DNA from: Phoronis australis
Taxonomy: Eukaryota > Phoronida > Phoronidae
Assembly: GCA_002633005.1 (NCBI GenBank)
Contig: NMRA01000096.1
Coordinates: forward strand, 562,614-626,613
DNA: 64,000 nt
Reading direction: 5' to 3'
Shown: one piece after another, positions 12,501-24,000 of the stretch
How positions within the stretch are numbered: position 1 is the first letter of the stretch
Layout: each line of letters begins with the position of its first letter
Position numbers and translations under genes: made by a program
Notes under the pieces: generated by a model
Told to the model about the DNA's origin: nothing
The model's database searches: none
Seen by the model: the letters and a program-made list of their open reading frames with translations, nothing else

Positions 12501-12703
12501 TGTGGATACTAAATAATTATCCTCCTGCAGGTGGCAGGTGCTTTCTATTAGTTTGACTGATCGCAGTGATCATGGTGTCAATGATGTAGCATTATCTTTT
12601 CTTATTACAGATTGTCGACCAGCTGTCTCAGAACAAGAAAACAAATTTACCAATGCACCTTACATCAGAGGCTTCAAAAAGCGCCATCTGTTGCATTCAG
12701 TAA
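239..12703 (+). CDS. Gene 1: coiled-coil / EF-hand pair protein, six coding exons
   Basis: Joining 239-502, 3617-3700, 7085-7228, 7589-7678, 8433-8567 and 12611-12703 gives about 269 residues. Every intron is phase 0 and every junction is GT-AG. The first ATG is fixed by an in-frame TGA at 233-235, and an acceptor AG at 197-198 suggests a 5' UTR exon further upstream. Residues about 48-88 are charged and coiled-coil-prone. Residues about 117-136 are lysine-rich and nuclear-signal-like. Two EF-hands follow: the first loop (DVNCDGTIDAEE) is canonical and is split by intron 4; the second (DQDGTGTLDFVE) has Thr at loop position 5. The protein ends in CCIQ, a possible CaaX box. A calcium-regulated adaptor role is inference. 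I do not recognise the family; it is not simply calmodulin-like because of the long N-terminus. Confidence 0.75.
503..3616 (+). other. Gene 1 intron 1
   Basis: A 3.1-kb AT-rich intron. Apart from an old dispersed repeat at about 2780-2950, which also occurs near 61.5 kb, I see no gene or clear mobile element. Confidence 0.6.
2785..2945 (+). repeat. Old dispersed repeat, copy 1
   Basis: A stretch from TTGGTATCGGG through ...ACTGAGTTAA and on towards ACTCAC aligns with 61533-61690 (TTGGTATAGAG ... ACCGAGTTAA) in the same orientation. The two are clearly related but diverged, with small indels. The class of element is not recognisable. Confidence 0.45.
3617..3700 (+). CDS. Gene 1 exon 2, Lys/Pro/Ser linker
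   Basis: 28 codons, phase 0 on both sides, with acceptor ttttacag-like and donor CCT|gtgagt. It encodes a basic, Pro/Ser-rich linker that begins VKDLKKGS. It is too short to stand out as an ORF; the support is splice consensus and frame continuity. Confidence 0.65.
5448..6022 (+). repeat. Haplotype copy A of a direct duplication ending at an N
   Basis: Bases 5448-5869 are nearly identical to 6024-6442 (offset 576), differing by a few substitutions and a small indel. Copy A ends exactly at the single N at 6023 and copy B starts immediately after it. This fits two alleles placed in series by the assembler. Confidence 0.8.
5870..6022 (+). mobile_element. Truncated MITE-like insertion present in one haplotype
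   Basis: Starts cagggctcaacattaac and contains a perfect hairpin, CTACTTGCCC-ttc-GGGCAAGTAG (5901-5923), and further ACTTGCCC motifs. The same site in copy B (after 6442) lacks it. The right end is lost at the N. CAGGGCTCAACATTAAC-type ends recur in invertebrate MITEs; the superfamily is not proven. Confidence 0.55.
6024..6442 (+). repeat. Haplotype copy B of the 5448-6022 segment
   Basis: Begins directly after N6023 and matches 5448-5869, then continues into unique sequence (gtgaaggtgg) where copy A carries a MITE-like insertion. Confidence 0.8.
7085..7228 (+). CDS. Gene 1 exon 3, lysine-rich segment
   Basis: 48 codons between acceptor ggacag (weak pyrimidine tract) and donor ACG|gtaagc, phase 0. 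It contains AKKKPAAAKKQ and PGKKKGG, which look like a bipartite nuclear signal, then a polar stretch ending in SQAYYT. Confidence 0.65.
7589..7678 (+). CDS. Gene 1 exon 4, start of first EF-hand
   Basis: 30 codons from acceptor ctttccag to donor GGG|gtgagt. The exon carries the entering helix and first half of a canonical EF-hand loop (DVNCDG); the loop is completed by the next exon (TIDAEE). Confidence 0.75.
8433..8567 (+). CDS. Gene 1 exon 5, rest of EF-hand 1 and EF-hand 2
   Basis: 45 codons from acceptor ctttacag to donor AAG|gtgagt. It completes loop 1 and holds loop 2, with ligands Asp1, Asp3, Thr5, Thr7 and Glu12. Thr at position 5 may weaken calcium binding. Confidence 0.8.
8799..9994 (+). 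mobile_element. Non-autonomous DNA transposon with long terminal inverted repeats
   Basis: The left end ATACCGTAAACTCGCGGGTT and right end (AACCCGCGAGTTTACGGTAT) are inverted copies. The inverted similarity continues for about 150 bp as blocks around GGTAATCGCCCACCCCGAC and GGGTAATTACCCA. A TA target duplication is possible. No transposase is recognisable; the only open frame of note is minus 9503-9745 (about 80 codons, function unknown). A (GAACTT)n run lies near 8960-8981. Confidence 0.7.
9524..10488 (+). repeat. Haplotype copy A of a direct duplication ending at an N
   Basis: Matches 10490-11490 at an offset of 966 with small indels. It includes the right half of the 8799-9994 transposon plus its flank, and ends at the single N at 10489. 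A break in mid-transposon, exactly at an N, argues for an assembly artefact. Confidence 0.8.
10490..11491 (+). repeat. Haplotype copy B of the 9524-10488 segment
   Basis: Starts directly after N10489 and ends where copy A meets the N (...attcgtattgct). It contains a second, variant right end of the inverted-repeat transposon (about 10868-10958) with a longer G-run. Confidence 0.8.
12611..12703 (+). CDS. Gene 1 last exon, CaaX-like C-terminus
   Basis: Acceptor cttattacag, 30 codons, then TAA at 12701-12703. The last four residues are CCIQ, which fits a farnesylation-type CaaX box. The stop overlaps a good donor (TTCA|gtaaga), so an isoform that skips this end is possible. Confidence 0.65.
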   Translation: MVDQLSQNKKTNLPMHLTSEASKSAICCIQ

Positions 12704-14285
12704 GACAATGAGATTCCGTTTCGTATCTGCGGTGATTCAACATTCGGCGGTGTGTTGTCTGACAATGCAGGATCGTTTGTGAACAGCGGGTCTGTCACTC
12801 CATGTATAGTTAGGAGACACCTCTCAGGAATGCTCGTTGGACACATTTGGAATGCGAGATGATAGCCTTGTGCTTCATTGTTGTTGAGTTTTGCATTGAT
12901 TTTGGAACTCAGGACAATTCTGTTTTCTCCAAATTTATATTACTTAAAGGTTCAGTGTTGGTCTTGTCTAAATTCACAATGTAAACAACAAAGACACCAA
13001 GTTACTGTAAACTTGGAGCCATGGAATAATTTGGTACTGCTGCAACAGATAAGTGCTTTTACTTGTTAAGGTTGTGTGAAATTCTAACTTTTAGCCATAT
13101 ATCAGCAAAATTATGGAATTCAACTCTGAAGTGTGGATTTTGTCTGAAAGTATAACGCAATGTAGATTTTGATATGGCCCGGATTTTTCACCATTCCATC
13201 ATTGTTTTGGTGACTGTGACTATGTATTTTTTATTAAGAGTTAACAAAAAGGAAATTTATATTCACAGCAGCAAAATGATATCAATATTCAAGGTGAAAT
13301 TTCAAAAGACTACCAGTTTTCAGACTCTTGTTTTTGTTTTCTGCAACTTTTGGTTTCTTTAAGTCACGCACGCAGAAATTTTCAATGATTCCTGTTTCTA
13401 AAGTGAATAACTTTGAAAGTGTTGTGAAGAGAGCGTATATACTACAAATGTATTTTCAGTTTGAAATACAATCACTTTTATTATGAAAAAATCTTCATCA
13501 AAATATTTTTGGCCTGTCAGATCGTGAAACTATTTGAAACTACAGAATTCAGAAATCACCCTGTACTGTTATGGAACAAGCCACTTAAAGGATAAAAACT
13601 AGATATAGAGAGAGGTCGGGCTTTGTACTATATATAGCCATGAAACCACACAGCTCCCGTGGTGTCATATTGTTGTGTGGAAGCTGACTGTAAACACCAG
13701 CATGGATAAGCGACTGAGGTATATTGAATGCAAAATACTTACAAAGCAAATAAAAAACACGCTGAGCATTACAAGCAGGACACTTAAATTAAGGACTTAT
13801 AGAACAGAATTTTCTTTTTAATTGCAAGGTTTCACGAAAATGGTATCACTGGAAAAAGTTTGAAACTACAAGCATTTTGGTACTTCATCAAAATCAACCC
13901 AATGGTTTCAAAGTTAGACTGGCTTGCACGACCTGTAACACTCAATTCCACACAACAAAACGGCCACCCTGCTTTACATATACCAGGCCACTTGAAAACC
14001 AATCTCTGACTCTACATCCGTTATATAAACACATTCATTTAAGAAAACAGACACATTTTTCATTAAACCGTCAAAAGTACATTGCTCAAACTACTCCAAG
14101 TTTTGGTTTTGATACCTGGATATAATAATGCTCTTATATCGTACCTACAACGTTTGTGATATCACAGCCATGTTTATTTAAAATATTGTTATGTGTATAT
14201 AAGGAAATTAATTGTATTTTTATACTTTTTATGAAATGTATAAATAAATGTTTCACTTGGCATGTGAATTTTGTTTTAAATAAAT
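12704..14285 (+). other. Gene 1 probable 3' UTR and polyadenylation signals
   Basis: No convincing coding sequence follows the stop. Two AATAAA hexamers at 14243-14248 and 14279-14284 are candidate polyadenylation signals, giving a 3' UTR of about 1.5 kb. Nearer cleavage sites cannot be excluded. Confidence 0.4.
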
Positions 14286-15341
14286 GCACTCATTCTTTTT
14301 AATAGCAAAAAATCACACATTTATTTAGAGTGCTACCAAGACCTGTGCCTGCATGTGAGATGTTGACTATTCAAATCTTATGACCAGGGCTTCTATGATT
14401 TTTAACCACTCCACATCATGCAAAACAAGAAACAAAATGAATGTATTTGGCCAAGTATTTCGAGTTCTGTTATCTGCTCTATCGTAGGTTTTAACGGCAG
14501 TACTGTTCGTAGTATGGTCTAATATTTTCCCACTGGTGTCAAGTGTTTGTAGCCAGGGGTTTTATCGTAGAATTGTCACCAATCCATGATCTGTGTGCTT
14601 CTGATATCAACTCTGAATGCCTTCCCCTTTTCACTCACTAGTAGCGCCATCTGACCACACATTGTCAAAATCATTGAAATAGTGATGTCTGATGGTCACC
14701 TGTTGTCCGCAGTATTCATTGTTGAAAATTTACAAAAATGTGTTAAACTTTCAAATTTTCAGTCAAATCACAAGAGCTAACTTGGTATTTTGGCATAGAA
14801 AAGGCTACGACTGTTCTTCACTTATTTGTGACAAAAAATTACCAAAATTGTCATCTTACGTCTACATAATACAAACTAAGATAAAATAGACTAAATTTTT
14901 TTCAATTTCTGTTGATGAATTTCACAAAACAAATGTTCACTTCACAATATGTTATCGCAGCAGGAATCTATGATTTATGCGCATCATGTTCGCGATACAA
15001 GGAACAGATACCTGTTGATTTACTGGTGTATCCATTTGAAGTAGCCTCAACAGGTGCATAAAGAATGTGACCAATAGCCATTGTACTTGAATTACGTGGA
15101 GCTTCCAGAACACAGTAACGAGATCCAATGGCTGTTTGGAACAAAAAAACGTTTTTGTTTATGTTGTTGAGTATTGTGAAATAATCATTAAGAGCTAAGA
15201 CGCAATTTAGAAGAAACAGATTGCAAAGAAATAATTTATTTAACAGAATATAATTTAAGACATAATTTACAGTCTACAGTATGTACAAATGAACCATCAA
15301 ATTAAATTTAACTGTTCAATCTATTTAACATTAGGCACTTG

Positions 15342-15342
<1 letters not shown>

Positions 15343-15388
<46 letters not shown>

Positions 15389-15389
15389 G
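15343..15389 (+). repeat. (ATT)n microsatellite
   Basis: About 15 uninterrupted ATT units. Confidence 0.95.
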
Positions 15390-16353
15390 TGAATCAACAC
15401 AGAGATTGTGATTAAATTAACTGAAATACGTATGTTCTGCTTAACGTCTGTGACGCACAAATTTAAAATGAACATGATTATGACAGGATACATAATCTTA
15501 GTCAAAATAAACAAAAACAAACAACCACAAAATAACACAACCTGTTCATTGCTACTTTTGTGAATTAAATGGACAGAACCAATGAAATATCAAGCACCAC
15601 AAGCACATCTGTGAATTGTACTTAAGGAAATCAAAACCAACAAAATGTACAATTCCACGATTTAATAAAGTCACACTTCTCTCATCAGCCACCAAAATGA
15701 TGCCCTATATGTGCAGATTGTCATAAAATGGTTATAGCAGCAAAATCATATGGCACAAAGGAACACCAAAAATCAAAAATGGGGAAAACAATAACAGGGG
15801 AAAACAATCACCATTACCAGTAACATTAAACCAGTCCAATTTAGAAAGTCATCTCATTGATTTTTATTGCTAAATATTACATAAATACTTGCACTGACAA
15901 GGAGCAAAACCAGAAGCAACCATTATAATCAAACAAATATCATCACATTAACAAGACAATGCTGCTTGTTACCTGGCCTTAAAATAGTAAGGACTAACAA
16001 GAGTCCGTATTATTTTATGAAAACACACTTTTTGACTTATCCTATAAGCAAATTAGTTTCAGTCAACAAGCTTCATTTTTTGTTAAAGGCAAGTAATGAC
16101 TTCGCTTAGCTAACCTAGCTTTTCCACACGTTCCGATATATATACAATGTCACGCAAGAACTAAAGGCCTCTCAACTGATTCCTCAGTAACTACACTCAG
16201 TCCATATATAACTCACACCCGCAAGCGACACCAAGCATTCTCCATTCATGGTATGGTCCAGGCAAACAAGTGAATATGATGAGACTTCCACCTAATGTCT
16301 GAGATGAAACAAAAAACAAATCACAGTTGGTGACTTAATTCTTCTAACAATAG

Positions 16354-16448
16354 GTGGCGCTTGGATGTCTAAACCACAGCAAGGGAATTCGGCTTCACAG
16401 AAAAGAGAATTATCCAGAGTAGTCCCCACCCCAGCTCGTCGGCTAGAG
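16354..16448 (+). other. Unassigned exon-like segment
   Basis: Bounded by an acceptor (cttctaacaatag) and a strong donor (CTAGAG|gtgaga), with a single open frame containing ATG at 16365 (MSKPQQGNSASQKRELSRV...). It lies antisense to the probable 3' UTR of gene 2. No partner exon is clear, so it may be an alternative downstream exon, a non-coding transcript or chance. Confidence 0.25.
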
Positions 16449-17349
16449 GTGAGAGTGGTCCCATCTGATAAAGCATTGTTGAACTGTACTGTATTCAGTC
16501 TTAGACTGTATTCAGTCTTAAAAAATACGACTCACTGTCATCAGATCAAAAGGTTGGTGCGAGTCTTGTCAAAAATGTCTTAACATACCTTTGACAATCT
16601 GCCAGGCACTGTGTTTAACAAAGCCTGACTGTTTACACAAACCTTTTGAGGTTAGTTGTAACTTAATAAGCTTTTAAACAACATTAACAGGAATGGAATA
16701 ACCAGGTTCATAGCGATATTCAACTCTAAACACCACTCTTCATTCTTCAACTGATGCAAAGAAACACTCTGTGTGGCACCAATGCTTATGTTTTTTGTTG
16801 AAAAACACATAGGTCTGGTAGTTTCATCTAATTCAAACAAAAACTTTGGCCAAAATTGTCCTTTTCCAATGTTCGAAAGCTTACTTTTGTTAAAAATGCT
16901 TAACTTCACAGTGTGAATCATGTTTTTCAATGTTTATGTTTGTTGAAAAATTTCCCACATATAAAATTTCCTTGTGCCCCATATTCTATTCTAAATTAAA
17001 GAAACCCTACACATTTTCAATAGTCTCTGTCAATGATTCAGTGTGAATTGTAGACGCTTTCTCACATGTGGCACTATGAAACCAGTTCCAAAACTGTGCG
17101 GCAGGCAGAAACTAGGTTTCCTTACAGCCAGGAAACAATCGTACTCCAATATGTTTCATAACGTGACTGAATAGATGGACTATTTTTTACCTGTATACAC
17201 AAACTTAGATTTCAATAATTTCGAAACTATTGTTCCTCCATCGTAAAATTTACCTCTAGTGCATTAAATATTGAGAAATTATACCCCCATCAGCTTCACC
17301 CAGTGCTCAGTAGATAGAGCTGTTTAATACTGCATCAACATCTTAACAA

Positions 17350-17355
17350 TTTATT
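17350..17355 (-). terminator. Candidate polyadenylation signal of gene 2
   Basis: AATAAA on the minus strand about 210 bases beyond the stop codon. A second AATAAA lies at 15235-15240 and would give a longer 3' UTR. Confidence 0.35.
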
Positions 17356-17564
17356 GATCATTTTGTTGCCAGAACTGACAAAAAAAAACAAACACAAACT
17401 TAAAAATAGGAAAGGAATACAAACTTGACAAACTATGAAAAAATGAATTTGAACTTGCAAACAGAAACTGTATGTTTGTAATCTTGAAACATCAGACACT
17501 AAGCATCTTGGAAAACTGAAAAAAAAAACTTTTAGTAAGAAATTTCTGAACACACGGAGCTAGC

Positions 17565-18057
17565 TCATCCTTCCCTAGTAGATAACTTAAGAGGAGGCAA
17601 TGCTCGCCTTTTGTCCGGATCAATAGTTTTCGGCACCATGCCCGGCAGCTCTAGGGAACGGCCACCTCGCTTCTTAGATTTCTTTTTAGTTCGCTTTTTT
17701 AATTTTGGCTCTGAGTTTACATCCATGCTCTTATCCTCAGCTTCATTAAGTGTGTATGACTTATTGACGATAATCTGATCTGAATGTGGAGACTTGTACT
17801 CAGCCGGAGCCTTTTCATGTTCCGGTTCACCGACCGGGGTCATAGATGACTGAGATCCCAGAGCTGTGGTCTCCCATCCGGCATTGTTGTTAGAATTATT
17901 TTGAAGTTTGACTTCATTTGGTGGATCAACCACGTTCATTTTAGAAGAACGGTTTTCAGTGCTCTTGTATTTAACACCCATAACATTCTTATTATGAAGA
18001 AAGTTGTCTGGGGTGTCTTTTCCTGGACACTCCTCAGGAGTTATGGCCATTCTGTGC
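17565..18057 (-). CDS. Gene 2 exon 6, cytoplasmic tail
   Basis: Acceptor ttttgtttccag, 163 residues, stop TGA at 17567-17565. A hydrophilic tail with an Asn/Ser-rich middle, a basic cluster (KLKKRTKKKSKKRGGR) and a Pro-containing end (RRALPPLKLSTREG). No catalytic domain is visible; the tail may bind partners or lipids (inference). Confidence 0.8.
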
Positions 18058-21000
18058 CTGGAAACAAAACACCACAATTGCATGACAGCAACAACAACAA
18101 CACAGTTGGTGACAATAGAAATTTATGTGCACAAGACTGCACTGTACTGATTCCACAATGACATTTTCAAGCCAAAAATACTGTGGAATGGGCGTATTAG
18201 AAATACCATTAGAAACCCTCCCATTTAGTTAGAGTTCCAAACAGCAGATTTTGAAAAATTATGCAGATATTACTCTTCTTACATTTTATACAAGGTCGCA
18301 AGTCCTATTAACTTAGACAGTTGAGACTTTGATTTTCATTTGCACACAGTTCTTGGCCTGTGAAAAAGATCTTCAGAATACAAAAATTATCAACTTATCG
18401 TCAGTCGCTATATTTTGATCTTATGAAAACGCAGCGATGCATTTGTAATAACGTGCCTAACCCCCTCTTGATCTACGATTGGACTTACAACCTTGAAATG
18501 GGCCCCTGGTCTACAGTTCACTTTCATCTTCCCAGCAGTCTTTTTCAAGTTTGCTGATACATCGGCCAATAATGCACTAATTGCTTACTCCAACAGTTTA
18601 GCCTGCTGCATGACCATCGGTCTCGTTTGGACATTCCCAGATGAAATGAATCCTGGATAGGAAATTGCAGTAACATTCCTATGTATGTGGGACAACCTAC
18701 ATTGAATTAAATTGGGCGTTACTCGTGATTTTGTCCCCTGTTATTTTATGGTTAGCGTTAACATGAATATATGTCAACCTCTACCACCTTACAATGCATA
18801 TTCGAAACTGCTCGATTCCCGTTACGCTGCAAATTACAAAGCACTCAAAAATTATTACCTGGCTTAAATACCCCTGGTCAACCTTAATCCTTTTCGACTT
18901 AACATGGACGCAACCGTTGCAGGAGCAAACTGATTAATTTAAAGACATGATTCTGTAAAAATTTCACAGTGCTAAATTGCCCCTGCAGATACCTGAATTG
19001 GTAAAAAAATCCAAGACTTGCAAAAATTTTTAAATGTGATATGACTGTGCATTTGTGGGTCCAAATCACGCCATATTAGTGGCAGATATGGAATCACTAA
19101 ACATCCGAAAATATGGAATTTTGCAATTTGGTTTTATACAAGGGTTTCACATTTAACTATGAATTCCAAATGCAGGAGCAGTTTCACACACAGAAGTATG
19201 GGCCTTAATACAGTTGCCTGTAATTTAATGTGAATATCATGGAACTTACTTTTTCTTACATCTGTAGACAATCACAGTAACACTGAAGATGACCACTGCC
19301 ATGAACACAATGACAGATATTATTATAAGAACTATGTACCCCGTCTTCAAACCACCTTCACCACCTGCGGAAAACAAACAACAACACTTTATTAATGTAT
19401 CCACAACAAAGCAGAACTCGGTGAATTACAGAATATGTAGGCATATACCGGTAGTTGAATTAACCAAATGAGGTTAAAAAACAGACTTCATCAATGAAAC
19501 GCAAGGTATGAGCACTTATTAAGATGCATATTTTAGAGTTGGTGATTCCAACGCTTGAACCATTCTTCCGAATGAGTAAAGTCCTGCCTCATGCTGACCT
19601 GGTCGTTGAATGAGGTTATTCAGAGGAGCTGTAGGCTATGACCCATGCAGCTCCCATATGAAAGGGGACTGCAGCTTCGCATCTATGACCTCATTCGGAC
19701 CAGGCCAATCTGACAAGGAAAGGCCATTCTGTGAACAAAACCCTTAGAAGATAATACTTTGTAAACATTAGGAAGCACTGACACATCTATTCTGTTGCTT
19801 CCAAACCAATGCGATCATTTCAACAGTTATAGTGACAGCAACGATTAAAGTTTGTCGCGAATGAAACCATATTGAATGCTATAAGTGGTGCATAGAAAGC
19901 AAGCAGCGTGTCACTTCATTCTACCAGACAAATTAACTAATATTACTAAACTTAAAAACCACATGCAGTGCAATCTTTGAAAATAATTGCCTTGCATCAC
20001 GTTTTGGGGTGGAAAACTACACACATGGCAATACCATGAAATGAACCGTGGAATTCATTGATTACTTCAGCAGAAAGATTCATAGCTGTAACTTGATTTT
20101 TAGGAGTGTGAACTCTAACAGACTGAGGTAACCCCACATGAGGGTGCTACTTTCCAACGGAACTCCCTATGAAGGGATGCATTTGTTGACTTTATTCGAT
20201 ACAAAAGGCTCAGTTTGGGAGCTAGAAACTTAATATTAGGGTATTTTCGCAACTACGAAAATCAACTTGTTTTTTTTTAAATGATCTGTATTTTCCGAAC
20301 AGATAACTTTTTGTCTTTCAAACATGGAAGCATATCCTAATTTTTTTACTTTCATCTGCATGCCCTCCTAAAAATGTACCTGAGTACCACCGCGGATTCA
20401 CTTATTCCAAAAGGAACTTGGCAACTTTGGCTTGACCTAATACTGGCTCTGTATGGGACTTTCAAAGACGGAAGCAAAACTGCTATGACTACTACGTTGT
20501 CAGTGACTCTATTTAGAAATGCAAAATGATTAATGTAATCAACAGGGAGAATAAGCTAAGAGTGGGGAGGGGGGATTGTGTGAGTATCAAAGTCAAAGAA
20601 ACTAAATGCCTCCTGGGTTAGTGACCTCAAGTACGTCAATAGAGCAATGCACCAATCTAGGAACCAGATACAATTAGAGGCAATCTTCTTCAGGTCACTA
20701 AGGCATCTAAGCAAGGCAGGCTAAACAACAGTGTATATTTTGCTACTTGTGTTATTTGTGATTGTACAGTGGACATATTTTAAACAAAAGCTGAAATAAG
20801 AAGCATCAAAACACCAGCTCAGTGAGGCATCCCTGAAAAGAGTAAAACAACACCCGAGTTGAACAGCAGTTGGTATGATTTTAACCATGTAAGACAACAG
20901 GGTTACAGTCGATACAAGAACAAGAAATAGGAGTATTAAGGACAGATGAAGCGAAACTAAAGCAGGAGTTTGTCATGAAGGGAAACACTCTTGAAACTGT

Positions 21001-24000
21001 GTGCAGCTACAACATGACAAACTATTCACCACGGGTATTCCCTGGAATAGGTGTGACTGTTGCTGTCGCCAATGATATAGAACTGAATTCCAGCAACGAA
21101 GAGGAACTAATGGCAAGGAATGTCGAGTTTTCTGTTGCTGAAGAAGTGTTTGCGGTAGCTAGCCAAGATCCAGCCGGCAACGATGTAGCTTCGTTGAGCA
21201 AGGACGGAGTGCCATACATACTGGTTTCTGATGACACAGTGCTGGACATGTCAGCTGATGGACGGATGCTGGTGTCAATGGATGGCGACATTGTCTCATG
21301 AACAGATGGTATGGTGGCAGTGGCCGCGACGGTGGTACCTACACCAACAGAGTAAGGATTCATGGCATCTCTAACATGCACTCCTGGTTTGTTATAACAA
21401 AAGACAAAATCAACAAGTAGGGAATGTCAAAAGATACATTACATGGTGCTAGATATTCATAGTCATGAATTGGGCTTTAAAATAACTGGATATAGGAAAA
21501 TCATGATGATTATTTACTTCAACACTTCAGACATGGAAAACTGTACGGATGACAAACAAATTTCAACAAACTACCAAACGAATAGCTCCAATAATTCATC
21601 AACAAATTAAAACATCAAGACTTTGCAACAATGACTCAACTTAAAACTGAACACTTAAAGTGGTACCCAGTGAAAAGAAAAGTTAAAATTGTGCTCTATT
21701 CTAAGAGAAACATGATGAGATTAGAGAAATGTAGAATATCTCCTAACTATACCTAAAACAGAAGTAACATAGTGCGTGAAAATGGTTAAAGATAAGTATT
21801 CACACAAATTTTGAATTTAAAGCAGCTCAGTTTTACACAACTTGTTATTTGCCCTTTTGGTCATTTTTAACTTTTAGCCATATACTACTTACATAGTACT
21901 ACTTTCGTATTACTACTCATTTCATTGATTAGTTTTCGTTCATGTGTTAAGATAGCACTCCTTTCACAAGATGTTTGACTTATTCTAAAGACATGCTTAT
22001 CGGTTTTCCATTATTTTTATCATTTCTGTAGCCATTTTGTAAATTACCCTATGGCAGGTTTCATTTTATTGCAGGCTCTTTGTGCACATCCTGGGGGCAT
22101 TTTATCCTCATGCTGTGAAAGCCTCATTAATCATTTAATTAGGTCACACACACACCCCCAGTACTGGCATTCCGCACCTACCTGAGGTGTGACAGCCAAA
22201 TTAGGCGGCTGACATCAAACTGACTACTACATGCTCCCTATACTATTCTTATCTCTACCTGTGAGTGGAATATCTTGAGGAACATATTTATCGTTTTATT
22301 GTTTTATTTGACACACTTACATTTTTTGAAAGTATTATGTCTGTAATATTCGCAATAATTTTACAAGCAGTTACCGTCTTTGAATTTTTAAAATACGTTC
22401 AGTAGTTCCCATTGGTATAAAGAATGGAACTTTGTTTTATTCAACTTATGCCGTTTCAAATATGGGGTAAGAATATAAAGCAGCGAGGAAACAGTCTGAA
22501 AATAATCCGCTAAAGTTTTATCAAAAATTGTTTTGTTGTGACATTTACTTAACTGCAACCTGAACATAAGATTGATTCATCAACTAATTAAAATGAGTAA
22601 GCTCATTTCAGTTAGAGATGGTTTGTTATTGAAACAAGGAAAGCCTGGGCCTTTCAGCGGCCCAGTCTATTGTCTCTTGTCGTATGAGACAATCGTTGGC
22701 ATGAGAGGTTGGTTGAGAGGCGGAGTATTATGACCATAGCCTTTAAAATTAAAAACAAAATATAGACGGTTGACAAACTTCACAGGTGGAGTGTCGTGGT
22801 AGAAAGGGAAGTGGTTGAATATGGGCAACTGACTGTAAAATATCTGGTGACTCAAAAATGAACTACCTGCCAGTTGGGCATGACGGAGACGTGCCCGTCG
22901 TATGATCCTGATTTTCCGCTTTCATTTTTATTAGAATTGTTTATATCTGCTTCAGCTGAACAACAACCGAGCAAAAATAAAGTCATTCAGAGATTCTGCT
23001 TGCATTGCATTAAGTAGTCATAAACACAACAGCGGCACTGAAGCGCTTGCATTAAGTGTCCATATCAAAGGATTAGCATGTTTGGGGATACTGCGCTTAC
23101 CTGACAATTATCAGTTCAGAGTAAGAGGGGGGTAATGAAGAGAACACAAAGTGCCTCGGGGAAAGCGCTTAAGAACAACACTTTGTGAAAATTCATTGTC
23201 TGATTACCATTTTAGCCAAAGATAAACCCAAATACAATTGAGAAAACTTTAAAATGTTATGGGCTAACTAATCTTAATAAACATCTTGTTTTCCTGTTTA
23301 GGTGTATATTTTATACAGTAAAAAACAGATTATTCTATTTTCATCCCTTCATTGTTCTCATAAGAACATCATTGCGTTTGTTCATTCAGGAAAAAGGGCA
23401 AAAATGTGAATGAAAATACATTTACGTAGATCAACAAAGATACCTCCTGCCCATGTTAAACAGAAGGTTGAAATGAATTCTATAAAACCCAAGTTATTTC
23501 ATATTCAAAAGTGCTTCCACTCTTTTTTAAAAGAATTTTGTTGTAGAATTCAATATCTCATTTTTTTTGTTTTTATACATGTTATCTAAATTATATACAA
23601 AATCCAGTACAGTAACTAATATTTCTTCTAGGGTAGCATGCCAAATAGTGTAGTTTTTATCATCAAAGTGGCTTTTTGTCATGTGACAAATTACAAAGTT
23701 TTTCCAACTGTAGTTCTATGGGCAAAACTAAAAAGAATTCTTTTCCTTGTTGGAAACTAATTGAATTTAGATTTAGTACAGATTTCTGTTGAAAAGGATA
23801 AACCACTCTATTCATCAATTGCCATCTAAACACGTTCTGAAGAATTTCCCATTCATGCATTAGTTCAGAAACAATAGTTCAAACAAACTAAGGCAAGCAC
23901 AAATGTATGAGTATGCAGTGCATTTGGCCTGTAAATGGACAAAACACATCATGCTGATGCTTATATTGTAGAGTCTTTGTTTCTATTAGCTTTCAACACA

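Larger units (their letters stand above)
8568..12610 (+). other. Gene 1 intron 5, mobile-element rich and partly duplicated in assembly
   Basis: Holds the 1.2-kb inverted-repeat element at 8799-9994 and a haplotype duplication around N10489. From 11494 to 12610 I see AT-rich sequence without a supportable gene. Longer open frames there have no splice or composition support. Confidence 0.55.
14286..17564. other. Intergenic region between convergent genes 1 and 2, including gene 2 3' UTR
   Basis: AT-rich. It contains an ATT microsatellite (15343-15389), candidate minus-strand polyadenylation signals and one plus-strand exon-like segment (16354-16448). No full gene is supportable. A tRNA D-arm-like stretch near 17305 (GCTCAGTAGATAGAGC) has no matching acceptor or T arm. 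Confidence 0.5.

Noticed and set aside
12681-12694. CTCF-like site on the minus strand (GCAACAGATGGCGC, 12 of 14 positions)
   Set aside because: It lies in a coding exon, is a single site with two mismatches, and could easily be chance.
13877-14125. 82-codon plus-strand ORF downstream of gene 1
   Set aside because: It lies in the probable 3' UTR, has no splice sites or domain, and its length is unremarkable.
17300-17325. tRNA-like D-arm sequence (GCTCAGTAGATAGAGC)
   Set aside because: No anticodon arm, T arm or acceptor stem can be folded around it. At most it is a trace of a tRNA-derived repeat.
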